From assembly GCA_028282725.1 (NCBI GenBank), contig JANQHF010000136.1, positions 1-34,608 on the forward strand: 34,608 nt of DNA, in the 5' to 3' direction. The DNA comes from Saprospiraceae bacterium (GTDB taxonomy: Bacteria > Bacteroidota > Bacteroidia > Chitinophagales > Saprospiraceae). This document shows, piece by piece, positions 8,649-16,516 of this stretch (positions are counted from its first letter, which is position 1; the number at the start of each line of letters is the position of its first letter). The translations under genes and the position numbers were made by a program. Under the pieces are notes generated by a model, which searched no databases, was not told the origin of the DNA, and worked only from the letters and a program-made list of their open reading frames with translations.

Positions 8649-9137
8649 ATGAAATCTTCTGTCTTTACTACATTCTGTACGGTTATATTGGTTGTCCTTT
8701 CTTCATTGAACCTGCATGCACAAAAAGAAAAAGCTGCACATGAGTTTAATATCGATGACTATCATTGGTTGGTAGGTCACTGGAAGGGTAGTGGTTTTGG
8801 TGGAACTTCGGAAGAAATATGGGCTCCTCCCGTGGATGGTGTCATGATGGGAATGTTCAGACAAATCAATGATGACAAGATCGTGTTTTATGAATTTCTC
8901 TTGTTGGATGAACAGGGGTTGCGGCTGAAGCATTTTCATCCGGATCTGAAAGGCTGGGAGGAAAAAGACGATTTCGTAACTTTTACTTTGGCGGAAGGGT
9001 CAAAGGATCAATTGAAACTCAAGGGTCTGACATTTGAAAGAAAAAGTGATTCAGAAATGGATATCAGGTTGAGGATGCGCCGTGGTGATAAAGTTGAGAC
9101 TGAAGTATTTGAAATGAAAAAAGTCCTTTCTCACTGA
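8649..9137 (+). CDS. Secreted DUF6265 family protein
   Basis: A 162-residue protein with a clear Sec signal peptide (MKSSVFTTFCTVILVVLSSLNLHA, cleavage before QKEK). The mature part has the DUF6265 hallmarks: DYHWLVGHWKGSGFGGTSEE near the start, WAPPVDGVMMGMFRQ, FYEFLLLDEQGLRLKHFHPDLKGWEEKDD, and a final beta strand EMDIRLRMRRGDKVETEVFE. This is a small lipocalin-like beta-barrel fold of unknown function. It appears intact although it sits between two pieces of a degraded serine hydrolase. The next downstream features are remnants, so it is probably transcribed alone. Confidence 0.85.
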   Translation: MKSSVFTTFCTVILVVLSSLNLHAQKEKAAHEFNIDDYHWLVGHWKGSGFGGTSEEIWAPPVDGVMMGMFRQINDDKIVFYEFLLLDEQGLRLKHFHPDLKGWEEKDDFVTFTLAEGSKDQLKLKGLTFERKSDSEMDIRLRMRRGDKVETEVFEMKKVLSH

Positions 9138-9144
9138 GGACTTT
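9120..9144 (+). terminator. Hairpin overlapping the DUF6265 stop codon
   Basis: AAAGTCCT (9120-9127) pairs perfectly with AGGACTTT (9137-9144) around a 9-base loop; the TGA stop (9135-9137) lies at the loop/stem edge. There is no long T-run after it, so this is only a possible weak terminator or mRNA-end stabiliser. Confidence 0.35.
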
Positions 9145-9288
9145 AGTGATTAATGGCTTATTGACTCAGCAGGGTATTGGCCGGCATTGTAAGTTTTATT
9201 ACCGGTAATTTCGATTACTTTCTTTCCAGGCTGCTTTACTTTTTATTCGGGGAGTAGATGTTTATGGTGGTCCTGATTTTTCCTGTTT

Positions 9289-9513
9289 GTGCTTGGTAAT
9301 GCAATCGCCCTGATCGCGATATACAAAGTGAGCAAAGCTTGTTTGCCGCGGGAATGGATGCTTGTTTATCTCGGATTTTGTCTTTTCCTGGTCTATTCCA
9401 TCATCAGACCTTCTCTATTTGCAGAAATTCAAGGATTCTATTGTTCTCTCATTATTATACTTTACTCCGCAACTGTTGGTTTGACCCGGAAGAGGCAAAA
9501 TAAGGTGACATAA
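9289..9513 (+). pseudogene. Small membrane-protein fragment, probably a remnant
   Basis: A 74-codon frame with a GTG start and no clear start region encodes two to three hydrophobic segments (NAIALIAIYKV, MLVYLGFCLFLVYSII, FYCSLIIILYSATVGL) and ends in a basic tail RKRQNK. The hydrophobic coding extends upstream of the GTG only as far as a TGA, in a stretch where other frames also carry hydrophobic codons, which suggests a broken larger membrane gene. I do not recognise a family. It could be a real small membrane protein. Confidence 0.35.
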
Positions 9514-9727
9514 ACTACTGATTAAAAGGGCTCGATGATCGATTGGTCGAAAGGAGTAGAAGAGACGGATGCAGCGAGATTGAAATCAGGCCAAGAAGCT
9601 TGCAGGAGAGAGAAAGAATAATGATCAGAGAATCCAAAATTTTCTTTTCATTTAAACATTATCCCGACCTGAATGTATTTATACTGATTTTTTAAATACA
9701 TCAATGAATCGTTGAGCACAGTTTTCT
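9514..9727. other. Gap with no convincing feature
   Basis: This stretch between two remnants is A/G-rich with stops in all forward frames. On the minus strand, 9679 to about 9800 reads GMALTADEFAEAIENCAQRF and ends VFKKSV then stop, which has the composition of a protein C-terminus, but it runs straight into the antisense of the hydrolase fragment and has no start. I see no gene here. Confidence 0.4.
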
Positions 9728-10027
9728 ATGGCCTCAGCAAATTCATCAGCAGTTAATGCCATTCCATCCATCAATTCAACAAAGGAACATGAGACAAATA
9801 TTTATGAAAGATATAGCTATGGATACCAATGGTGGATTACTATGGTTGGCGGACATCCTTCCTTCGTGGCAAGTGGATTCTGTAGCCAAATAGTTGGCGT
9901 AGTCCCTTCTTTGGATTTGGTTGTGGTCCTGAAACATGAAGCTGAAAATCCCAGAGATCTTGTAACTGGCGCTCAACAAGGCGATACGTATTTGTTTGAG
10001 TTGATCGTTGACTCTGTTGTCAACTAA
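9728..10027 (+). pseudogene. C-terminal remnant of a CubicO-type serine hydrolase
   Basis: The translated sequence YGYQWWITMVGGHPSFVASGF followed by QIVGVVPSLDLVVVLKHE matches the end of secreted CubicO/beta-lactamase-like hydrolases, which read Y-G-x-G-W-W-x ... H-x-G...F-G-G-Q ... V-P-x-x-D-L-V-V-V. Here even the usual HGHxG segment is altered to GGHPSF and SGFGGQ to SGFCSQ. Nothing upstream supplies the rest of the catalytic domain, so this is a truncated copy. It may be the other end of the gene broken at 8321-8556, or of a second copy. It ends 22 bp before the stop of the convergent cyclase gene. Confidence 0.7.
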
Positions 10028-10048
10028 TAACGCTGAATTGCAGTAATT

Positions 10049-12283
10049 CTAAAAATGAAATGGCCTTGCCCCTGTCAGTTCCCATGCTCCAAGCGAGATC
10101 GGGATATTTCCAATTGCATTCAATTGGTCAAAATAATCTTTCAATTCAAAATCCTCACCTTGTAATTCCCCGATCCGTGCTAACTCAGCCATGGCCTGCT
10201 CCATGAGGTATTTTCCGGTGATATAACTCGTGCCATAGCCAGGTTGTCGCAGATACAAATGTTGTTCAAAAATGAGTAAATCTTTTTCCGTCTTCATCCA
10301 GCCTCTGGGAGTATACTCCGAATGAATACTGCCTGCTTCTTCCATGGTCATTTCGTTGGCATGTGCATACAAAGAACCCAATCCCCGAGCTGCCCTTTGA
10401 GCGATCATAATGTATACGATCTCCCGTACACGCGGGTTGTCATCGTACAAACCTGCTTGCATGAACATCTCTTCAACGGCTGTGGCCATTCCCTCATTTC
10501 TCGAATCAAAGATGTTATACAATAGGGGATCTCTCCGGATTTCGCTGCTATGTGGTTCGGTATCCATCCTGGCTAATTCAAACCAGTGATAGAAATGAGA
10601 GTACAGAGGGCGAGGATCGTAATGTACTGTAATCCAGAAAAAGTTTCGTCTTGCTTCGGGAATGAATTGACCCAGATGTTCCCGGAGTGCGGGATCGAAG
10701 TAATCCTTGACCGTGACGATGTCTTCATCTTCCAGAAAAGACATTAAGCTTTTTGCAGCATCATCGGCCAGTTTATTATAGGCTTCAGGAGAGTCTACAG
10801 CATTTAAGAGAGGCAAATCCCGGTTTCTGTGTTCTTCCAATTTTAAAGACGACCATGCTCTTGCCAATTCCCGCTTTAACAAGAGAACTTCATCCTCCCA
10901 AGTCAACGGGACAAGGTGAACGTTTTGTAAATACCAGGAATAATTTTCCTTTCCAATGCCGGAAGGACCATTTTTTAAAGATGCTTGGTCTTCCAGCCAG
11001 TCAGCGAATTCATTTGTTGATGTTATCGCCTCATCAATGGCATTAATTAAGTCCTCGTCATTCTCTACTCCTGTTTGCTCTTTGATTCGTGAAAGATTTA
11101 CAGATTGATTCCTGATATCCCGGATTCCGGTTACCCAAAGGTCTCGGGCGTTTCCCGTGAGATTTTGCATGGCCTGATCATTCAATGAAGGGATAACACT
11201 TAAATCAGACAACAGACGTTCTCTTTCCAAACTGCTTAATGGAAAATCATAGGTCCAGATCTCAGTAGTCATATGATGCGTCGGACCTTCGTGAGCGGGG
11301 ACATCGCTCCGATATGTCCAAAGTGATTTATAAAATGCAGGATCGCGAACCCACGGCTTCAGGATGTTATGATTGAAGTCGTAACCGTTCATTTCTGCCC
11401 ATACGATCATCCAATCAACCTGTTGACGAAGGGGCCATCCGGTAGTGTCCATTGAAGTCAATTGTGCCTGTAGATATTGAAACTCAGGCCATCGTTTGTC
11501 AAAAGTGGTTTTTGTATAATCAGGGGCCCCTTCCATTAAAGGGGGCTTTTCGAATGCCCGCCAGTCATGGTATAATGCGACGAGGTCCTCATATTGATTC
11601 GAGGATTCAACTTGATCAATTTGAGAAGTTGCATCATTGCATGAAGCAATCTGAAGTGCCAGGATTGAAATGACTATAACAAGACCTGCGAGAATCGGCC
11701 AATATTTATTCAGCTTATAGCGCTCATTTTGAATCTTTCCTTTGGATTTTTTTAAGTCTGGAACGACGAATCCGTCGTTGTTGATAGCAAAGATTTCAAT
11801 AGGGTCTATTACATTTTTCAACCGTATACGGCCGACCGATTTTAGGGACATTTCCGATTGATTAATGATGTCATCTTTGATGCTTTTTGAAACCAAAACT
11901 GCTCCCGGTACACTAAGTGACTCAATTCGGGACGCGAGGTTTACACTATTGCCGAAGATCTTGCCCCCTTCCATAACCACTGTTCCCGAATGTATGCCGA
12001 TCCGAACCGGCACCCTTGGTTGGGTAGTGAAAAGTTTGTGTAAAGAAATTGCACATTTGACAGCTTCCACTGATGATGGAAATGTGCAAACCATTCCATC
12101 ACCCATGTCGTTTGCCACAAATCCATTGTATTTCTCAGTTTCGTCGGACATGACTTTTTGAAACTTTCGGAGGAGTTTGGAAGCGTGATCTTCGTCGTTT
12201 TGCATTAATCTGGTGTATCCCTGGATATCCGCAAAGAGAATGGCCGCGAGTTGACGTTTGGAATTCGTGATATCTTCAGACAT
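10049..12283 (-). CDS. Class III nucleotide cyclase fused to a DUF885 domain
   Basis: A 744-residue two-part protein. Residues ~10-165 form a class III adenylate/guanylate cyclase domain: [12 protein letters not shown] with the metal-binding Asp19, [11 protein letters not shown] (Asp62), RIGIHSGTV and [11 protein letters not shown] with the transition-state Asn115 and Arg119. Residues 195-214 are a single hydrophobic segment ending LQIASC (Cys215), which also fits a lipoprotein signal with lipobox IASC. Residues ~230-740 are a DUF885 domain: [12 protein letters not shown] (441-452), [18 protein letters not shown] (596) and [16 protein letters not shown]. The HExxPGHH-like metal motif common in DUF885 appears degenerate (SHFYHWFEL, 562-570). 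Predicted topology is cyclase inside, DUF885 in the periplasm. ATG 12283 is preferred over an earlier start at 12388 because the conserved domain starts ten residues in. Confidence 0.85.
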   Translation of the reverse strand: MSEDITNSKRQLAAILFADIQGYTRLMQNDEDHASKLLRKFQKVMSDETEKYNGFVANDMGDGMVCTFPSSVEAVKCAISLHKLFTTQPRVPVRIGIHSGTVVMEGGKIFGNSVNLASRIESLSVPGAVLVSKSIKDDIINQSEMSLKSVGRIRLKNVIDPIEIFAINNDGFVVPDLKKSKGKIQNERYKLNKYWPILAGLVIVISILALQIASCNDATSQIDQVESSNQYEDLVALYHDWRAFEKPPLMEGAPDYTKTTFDKRWPEFQYLQAQLTSMDTTGWPLRQQVDWMIVWAEMNGYDFNHNILKPWVRDPAFYKSLWTYRSDVPAHEGPTHHMTTEIWTYDFPLSSLERERLLSDLSVIPSLNDQAMQNLTGNARDLWVTGIRDIRNQSVNLSRIKEQTGVENDEDLINAIDEAITSTNEFADWLEDQASLKNGPSGIGKENYSWYLQNVHLVPLTWEDEVLLLKRELARAWSSLKLEEHRNRDLPLLNAVDSPEAYNKLADDAAKSLMSFLEDEDIVTVKDYFDPALREHLGQFIPEARRNFFWITVHYDPRPLYSHFYHWFELARMDTEPHSSEIRRDPLLYNIFDSRNEGMATAVEEMFMQAGLYDDNPRVREIVYIMIAQRAARGLGSLYAHANEMTMEEAGSIHSEYTPRGWMKTEKDLLIFEQHLYLRQPGYGTSYITGKYLMEQAMAELARIGELQGEDFELKDYFDQLNAIGNIPISLGAWELTGARPFHF

Positions 12284-12410
12284 GAATAGAAATGAAGTCG
12301 CTGAAATGTACTTTGGCTTAAGTAAATATAGCAAAGACATCCCATTCACCGGGAAATGTCGAAACAGAGTGGACATAGAGATCAGCAATATAAGTCAAGT
12401 TGTCATAAGG

Positions 12411-13199
12411 TTAATCTTGATAAACTTGATCGTAGGCATCTTTTAAGAAATACCTCTTTGTCATCATGATCCTCGGGACCTTTGCAGTATTTGGTGAGAT
12501 GGTATGTATAAGCCGCATATCCATTAAATAGACATCCGCCGGGTTGCCATGCATTTCCACAACTTGCATTTGGTGACCTTCTACCTCTCCTGGATTGGAT
12601 AAGAATTCAAGACGATCGGATGTACCTGGCTGCATAAGTTTTTTGAAATAATCCCATTTTTTCAATCGGCCTCTTACGTTTTTGGACTTGATCATTTCAT
12701 TTCCATTCAATAGCAAGTGAGACCCGGCGACTACCAGGGTTCCACCACCACCGGGTTTAACCTGGTTCAAAAATGTAAAGAACTGGACTCCAGGCAATCC
12801 CATATCGGGTAGTCTGGCAATGTCCAAATGCCAATTTGCATAGGGTACATTCCAATTGTCGGCTTTGGGAAGGGTGAATAATATTTGACCGTTTCGGATG
12901 GGTGAGTGATAGGTGCACCCACCGAGCAATTGCAAAATGATTGACTCAACAATTCCTTCGCAAAGATCACCGAGACTATCTTCTGTGTTGGTCCTTCCGA
13001 GCAATTTACTTACGGCTTCGGGAACAGGTGTATCCGGTCTGTTACTGAGCTGCCAGGAATCATTTTTCCAAAGCCCATTTTTTTCAGCACGACTTAGAAT
13101 AGCCAGGCTTGCAAGTCTGACCTTTACAGGGTCCAGGAGCTTTGGCAGAAAAAGGATTCCCCTGTTCTGAAAAATTTGCATTTGTTGCTCTGTGACCAT
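12411..13199 (-). CDS. Phytanoyl-CoA dioxygenase (PhyH) family protein
   Basis: A 262-residue Fe(II)/2-oxoglutarate-dependent dioxygenase of the PhyH family. The facial triad is visible as WHLDIA (His124, Asp126) and LIHTISPNT (His232), followed by PRIMMTKRY with Arg243 positioned to bind 2-oxoglutarate. The middle part VQFFTFLNQVKPGGGGTLVVAGSH is the characteristic jelly-roll strand and loop. Substrate unknown; relatives hydroxylate small organic molecules or lipids. The ATG at 13199 is chosen over an upstream TTG at 13238 because a -7 box lies between them (13223-13230). It is divergent from the GMC oxidoreductase, with a tandem repeat in the shared upstream region. Confidence 0.88.
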   Translation of the reverse strand: MVTEQQMQIFQNRGILFLPKLLDPVKVRLASLAILSRAEKNGLWKNDSWQLSNRPDTPVPEAVSKLLGRTNTEDSLGDLCEGIVESIILQLLGGCTYHSPIRNGQILFTLPKADNWNVPYANWHLDIARLPDMGLPGVQFFTFLNQVKPGGGGTLVVAGSHLLLNGNEMIKSKNVRGRLKKWDYFKKLMQPGTSDRLEFLSNPGEVEGHQMQVVEMHGNPADVYLMDMRLIHTISPNTAKVPRIMMTKRYFLKDAYDQVYQD

Positions 13200-13222
13200 T
13201 ATAGTCTTGAAAAGTTTCCAGT

Positions 13223-13230
13223 CAAAAATA
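13223..13230 (-). promoter_or_regulatory. Candidate -7 box for the PhyH gene
   Basis: The minus strand reads TATTTTTG here, an exact match to the Bacteroidota TAnnTTTG box. No TTG lies at the usual 19-21 nt spacing upstream (nearest at about 15 and 25), so the -33 part is poor. It implies a short leader of about 15-20 nt before ATG 13199. Confidence 0.45.
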
Positions 13231-13290
13231 CTAGCCAAAATTGACCAAAGTCGACCAAGGGTTGAATAAGTCGGGAAAAAGTTTAATTAT

Positions 13291-13416
13291 AAGTGGGGTG
13301 ACGACTTTAAGTAAGGTGATAGCTTCAAGTAAGGTGATAGCTTCAAGTAAGGTGATAGCTTCAAGTGAGGTGGCAACTTTAAGCAAGGTGATGGCTTTAA
13401 GTAGGGTGACGTTTCC
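13291..13416. repeat. Seven tandem copies of an 18-bp unit
   Basis: The unit is AAGTAAGGTGATAGCTTC. Copies 2-4 (13309-13362) are identical; copies 1, 5, 6 and 7 diverge at a few positions (for example AAGTGAGGTGGCAACTTT). The phase is exactly 18 bp, so it stays open in frame with the downstream GMC gene (repeating SKVIAS) and also open on the minus strand. It ends 82 bp before the ATG I chose for the GMC gene. The pattern of identical core and diverged edges is that of slippage-driven expansion. Confidence 0.9.
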
Positions 13417-13498
13417 CCCTTCCAATATTTTCTCCGACCTCAGCCCTTCATTTTCAACAAATCCACTAATTTTCCTTCCAATAGAATCATCACCCCTA

Positions 13499-15205
13499 AT
13501 GATAAACTTAAATATCAAGGCAACAGCACAAAATTCATATGATGTCATCGTCATCGGATCAGGTATGAGCGGCGGTTGGGCTGCCAAAGAATTATGTGAA
13601 AAAGGCCTGAAAACACTCGTCCTCGAAAAGGGCAGAATGGTCAAGCACATACGCGACTATCCTACGGTAAATAACGAGACCTGGGACTACGAAATGAGAG
13701 GTGCGGGTACTCATGACGATCATAAGGAGCATTCCGTCTTGAGTCGGATTGGTTGGGTAGGAAAGGACAACTTGCATTTTTACGCTAGTGACCTGGACAA
13801 TCCCTACACAGAAGTAAAACCCTTTTTATGGGTGAGAGGTCACCAGGTCGGAGGCAAATCCCTTATATGGGGAAAGCAGACCTATCGATGGAGTAAAATG
13901 GATTTTGAAGCCAATGCCCAGGATGGTTATGGTGTCGACTGGCCGATACGATATGAAGATCTGGAACCCTGGTATACCTATGTAGAAAAATTTGCGGGAA
14001 TCAGTGGGCAGGCCCTCGGCCTGCCACAACTTCCCGATAGTCATTTTCTTCCACCTATGGAGTTGAACTGTGTGGAGGAACATCTAAAACAATCTATAGA
14101 ATCCAATTATGAAAATCGATATCTCACGATAGGCAGGGTAGCACACCTGACGGAACCATTAAATGGGAGGGGGAGATGTCAGTATAGAAATCGCTGCAGC
14201 AGGGGCTGCCCGTACGGTGCTTATTTTAGCAGTAATGCGGTGACAATTCCGGCAGCTGAAAGGACGGGAAATCTGACAATCAGACCTCATTCGATCGTTG
14301 AATCGATCATCTATGATGATGAGCAAGAGAAAGTTACCGGGGTCAGGATTATCGATGGGGAAAGCATGGAGGTCCAGGAATATTATGCCAGGATCATTTT
14401 TGTAAATGCCTCGGCATTGAGCACAACGGCCATTATGTTGAGATCAATAAGTGATCGATTTCCTGATGGTTTGGGGAACGACAGTGGTGAGTTGGGACAT
14501 AATCTCATGGACCACACTTATAAAGTTGGTGCGATGGGAAGCATTGATGGCTATGAAGATAAATACTACAGTGGCAGAAGACCTAATGGCATATACATTC
14601 CCAGGTATTGGAATATAGATGCCCGTTCAAAGACCGATAAATTTCTGAGGGGCTTTGGCTACCAGGGAGGGGCCGGGAGGTCCGCCTGGCGCTCCGGTAT
14701 CAATAGTGATGACTTCGGTGCTGATTTTAAGGAAGAACTTTTCAAACCCGGGCCCTGGGGTATGTTTATTACGGCTTTCGCCGAATGTCTTCCTTATCAC
14801 GAAAACAAGATTTCCTTAAATCACGATATAAAGGATAAATGGGGGCTGCCAACGCTGAATATTGATGCGGAATTCAAGGAAAATGAATTGGCGCAGAATA
14901 AACAAGCCATGGAGGACGCGGCCGAAATGTTGGACAACGCTGGATTTAAAGACATTCTATCCTTTGACAATCACAGTCCTATGGGACATGGAATTCATGA
15001 AATGGGAACGGCGCGTATGGGTAAGGATCCAAAGACTTCGGTACTCAACAAATGGAATCAGGTGCATGCAGCAAAGAATGTTTTTGTAACGGATGGAGCA
15101 TGCATGACTTCCAATTCATGTGTGAATCCTTCTCTAACTTACATGGCGCTTACCGCGAGGGCTGCAAAGTATGCAGTTGAAGAATTGAACAGACAAAACC
15201 TTTGA
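13499..15205 (+). CDS. GMC family oxidoreductase (FAD-dependent alcohol/sugar dehydrogenase)
   Basis: A 568-residue flavoprotein. The Rossmann motif for FAD is YDVIVIGSGMSGGWAAKEL (GSGMSGG, residues 20-26). The middle contains RCQYRNRCSRGCPYGAYFSS, a cysteine-rich stretch typical of the large subunit of the membrane-associated gluconate/sorbitol dehydrogenase type. Near the C-terminus are HEMGTARMG and SNSCVNPSLTYMALTAR, the GMC_oxred_C signature with the active-site His/Asn region. The frame is open to an ATG at 13241, but those 86 extra residues encode the 18-bp repeat and no signal or domain, so I place the start at 13499, 14 residues before the FAD motif. Its stop is 2 bp before the next gene's ATG, a coupled pair. 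It presumably oxidises a polyol or sugar and passes electrons to the respiratory chain. Confidence 0.9.
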   Translation: MINLNIKATAQNSYDVIVIGSGMSGGWAAKELCEKGLKTLVLEKGRMVKHIRDYPTVNNETWDYEMRGAGTHDDHKEHSVLSRIGWVGKDNLHFYASDLDNPYTEVKPFLWVRGHQVGGKSLIWGKQTYRWSKMDFEANAQDGYGVDWPIRYEDLEPWYTYVEKFAGISGQALGLPQLPDSHFLPPMELNCVEEHLKQSIESNYENRYLTIGRVAHLTEPLNGRGRCQYRNRCSRGCPYGAYFSSNAVTIPAAERTGNLTIRPHSIVESIIYDDEQEKVTGVRIIDGESMEVQEYYARIIFVNASALSTTAIMLRSISDRFPDGLGNDSGELGHNLMDHTYKVGAMGSIDGYEDKYYSGRRPNGIYIPRYWNIDARSKTDKFLRGFGYQGGAGRSAWRSGINSDDFGADFKEELFKPGPWGMFITAFAECLPYHENKISLNHDIKDKWGLPTLNIDAEFKENELAQNKQAMEDAAEMLDNAGFKDILSFDNHSPMGHGIHEMGTARMGKDPKTSVLNKWNQVHAAKNVFVTDGACMTSNSCVNPSLTYMALTARAAKYAVEELNRQNL

Positions 15206-15207
15206 TA

Positions 15208-15801
15208 ATGAATCGAAGAACAGCTATAAAAAACAGCGCATTGCTGGCAGGAGTCTCCGCCAGCGGTCTTGCATTGACGGCACTTCTGCAAAGTTGTCAA
15301 CAACAAAGCAGACTGGATTGGGAACCCATTTTCTTTAGCGCAAAACAAGCCGAGACGGTATCTGCCATTACGGATATGATATTGCCAAAGACGGATACTC
15401 CCGGAGCTCTGGATCTGAACGTCGATATATTCGTAGATCTTATGTGCAAAAAACACCTGTCTCCGGAAGATCAAAGTCACGTTCTGACAGGTTACGATGA
15501 TTTTGAGAAGGTGACAAAAGATATGTACGGTAAAAGATTTACCGCTCTTTCTCAAGAAGAAAAATCAGAAGTACTCAAGAAGGTTGGGGCTGAGTCCAAC
15601 AAATTTAATCCGGCGGTGTGGGGAAGCCCCCTAGGCAAACAAGAACCGCTTGATTTCTACCGAAGAGTGAAACAATTTACCCTGGTCGGCTATTACACTT
15701 CTGAAGAAGTAGGAAAGAACATTCTGGTATATGACCCCATTCCCGGAGAACAAAAAGGTTGCATCCCTCTTGAGGATGTCGGAAAAGCCTGGACGATCTA
15801 G
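15208..15801 (+). CDS. Gluconate 2-dehydrogenase subunit 3 family protein
   Basis: A 197-residue small subunit of the membrane-bound GMC dehydrogenases. The N-terminus NRRTAIKNSALLAGVSASGL carries the twin-arginine motif (RRTAIK) followed by a weakly hydrophobic h-region and SC at residue 28, which suggests Tat export and possibly lipid attachment. The mature part contains AETVSAITDMILPKTDTPGA and FVDLMCKKHLSPEDQ, the family's conserved lines, and ends YYTSEEVGKNILVYDPIPG. It starts 2 bp after the flavoprotein stop; in this family the Tat signal of the small subunit carries the folded flavoprotein across the membrane. The usual third partner, a cytochrome c subunit, is not encoded next to it. 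Confidence 0.92.
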   Translation: MNRRTAIKNSALLAGVSASGLALTALLQSCQQQSRLDWEPIFFSAKQAETVSAITDMILPKTDTPGALDLNVDIFVDLMCKKHLSPEDQSHVLTGYDDFEKVTKDMYGKRFTALSQEEKSEVLKKVGAESNKFNPAVWGSPLGKQEPLDFYRRVKQFTLVGYYTSEEVGKNILVYDPIPGEQKGCIPLEDVGKAWTI

Positions 15802-16036
15802 AATCAGTTGATGCCTTTATTACAGTCTAACGGTTCATTTGGAATTCCAATTTGTTCGCTAAAGTACTCGTCCTACTTTATTTTTCTTACTCCTCTTTGT
15901 CATCCTGAATTTATGATAGGAAGAACATTTTGGGTATTGCCAACCAACGATTATTTTCTACAAAGAGAGGTTTCCCAAAGTCGGCAAGGAAGAAGACATT
16001 CAATGATCTTGGTCAGTTTTTTTCGTGAGCAACATC
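15802..16036. other. Non-coding gap before hsp20
   Basis: No convincing gene. The piece TTTGTCATCCTGAATTTA at 15896-15913 resembles a dispersed intergenic repeat seen in several Bacteroidota genomes, but only one copy is present in the window. The promoter of the Hsp20 gene occupies the end of the gap. Confidence 0.4.
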
Positions 16037-16037
16037 A

Positions 16038-16068
16038 TTGAGCTTCGATAGCTTGCCGTCTAAGTTTG
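16038..16068 (+). promoter_or_regulatory. Promoter of the Hsp20 gene
   Basis: TTG at 16038-16040, then 20 nt, then TAAGTTTG at 16061-16068, an exact TAnnTTTG. Both elements and the spacing match the Bacteroidota housekeeping sigma consensus. The predicted start is about 16075, leaving a leader of roughly 27 nt. No CIRCE-like inverted repeat is visible. Confidence 0.65.
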
Positions 16069-16101
16069 CATAAATCTTAATAACTCTTAAATCAATTACA
16101 A

Positions 16102-16512
16102 ATGGGACAATGGAACAGGCAATCGGGAGCATCATTCTTTCCAAATGTTGATCGTTCAAATATCCATAGAGGTCTCGGTGGTGACTGGCGAATGAATATA
16201 GCATTTCCTCCGGTGAATATCTCGAAGAAAAAAGATGAGTTTAAGGTGAGTATCGCAGCCCCGGGTTATGACAAGGACGATTTCAAGATTGAATCCAAAA
16301 ATGGCAAATTGATCATTTCTGCAACTCATCGTACGAGCATGGAAGAGCAGACAGATGACTATGTACATCGCGAATATGAGACTCATTCTTTTGAAAGAGA
16401 AATCATAATCCCCAATGATATCAAAGCCAACTATGTTAATGGCGTATTAAGGATTTCTATGCCGAGAAGGGAGGAAGAAGAGGTAGCAGGTCAACTGATA
16501 CCGGTCGAATAG
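16102..16512 (+). CDS. Hsp20/alpha-crystallin family small heat-shock protein
   Basis: A 136-residue holdase chaperone. The alpha-crystallin domain spans residues ~30-128: FPPVNISKKKDEFKVSIAAPG (strands 2-3), FKIESKNGKLIISA, YETHSFEREIIIPNDI and the conserved ANYVNGVLRISMPR (A-x-x-x-NGVL motif). The short C-terminal extension ends GQLIPVE, containing the I-x-V-like motif that links dimers into oligomers. The ~30-residue N-terminus is short, as usual in bacterial members. Its stop is only 4 bp from the stop of the convergent nuclease gene, so the two transcripts must overlap. Confidence 0.95.
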   Translation: MGQWNRQSGASFFPNVDRSNIHRGLGGDWRMNIAFPPVNISKKKDEFKVSIAAPGYDKDDFKIESKNGKLIISATHRTSMEEQTDDYVHREYETHSFEREIIIPNDIKANYVNGVLRISMPRREEEEVAGQLIPVE

Positions 16513-16516
16513 GTCT

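Noticed and set aside
9679-9800. Minus-strand frame ending ...ADEFAEAIENCAQRF...KKSV looks like a protein C-terminus
   Set aside because: No start, no family recognised, and it runs into the antisense of the hydrolase remnant; about 40 codons is within chance.
13291-13416. A CRISPR-like array
   Set aside because: The repeats are contiguous 18-mers without spacers; no cas gene in the window.
13241-13498. The GMC gene could start at ATG 13241 with an 86-residue repeat-coding N-terminus
   Set aside because: The extra part encodes only the 18-bp repeat and low-complexity sequence; the conserved FAD motif starts 14 residues after ATG 13499, which is the normal spacing.
13231-13650. Long minus-strand frame over the 18-bp repeats (ITLLKAITLLK-type repeats)
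   Set aside because: It exists because the 18-bp unit is free of stops in several frames; it overlaps the start of the clear GMC gene.
15808-16041. 77-codon plus-strand frame before hsp20
   Set aside because: No start context, no motifs, and it overlaps the hsp20 promoter.
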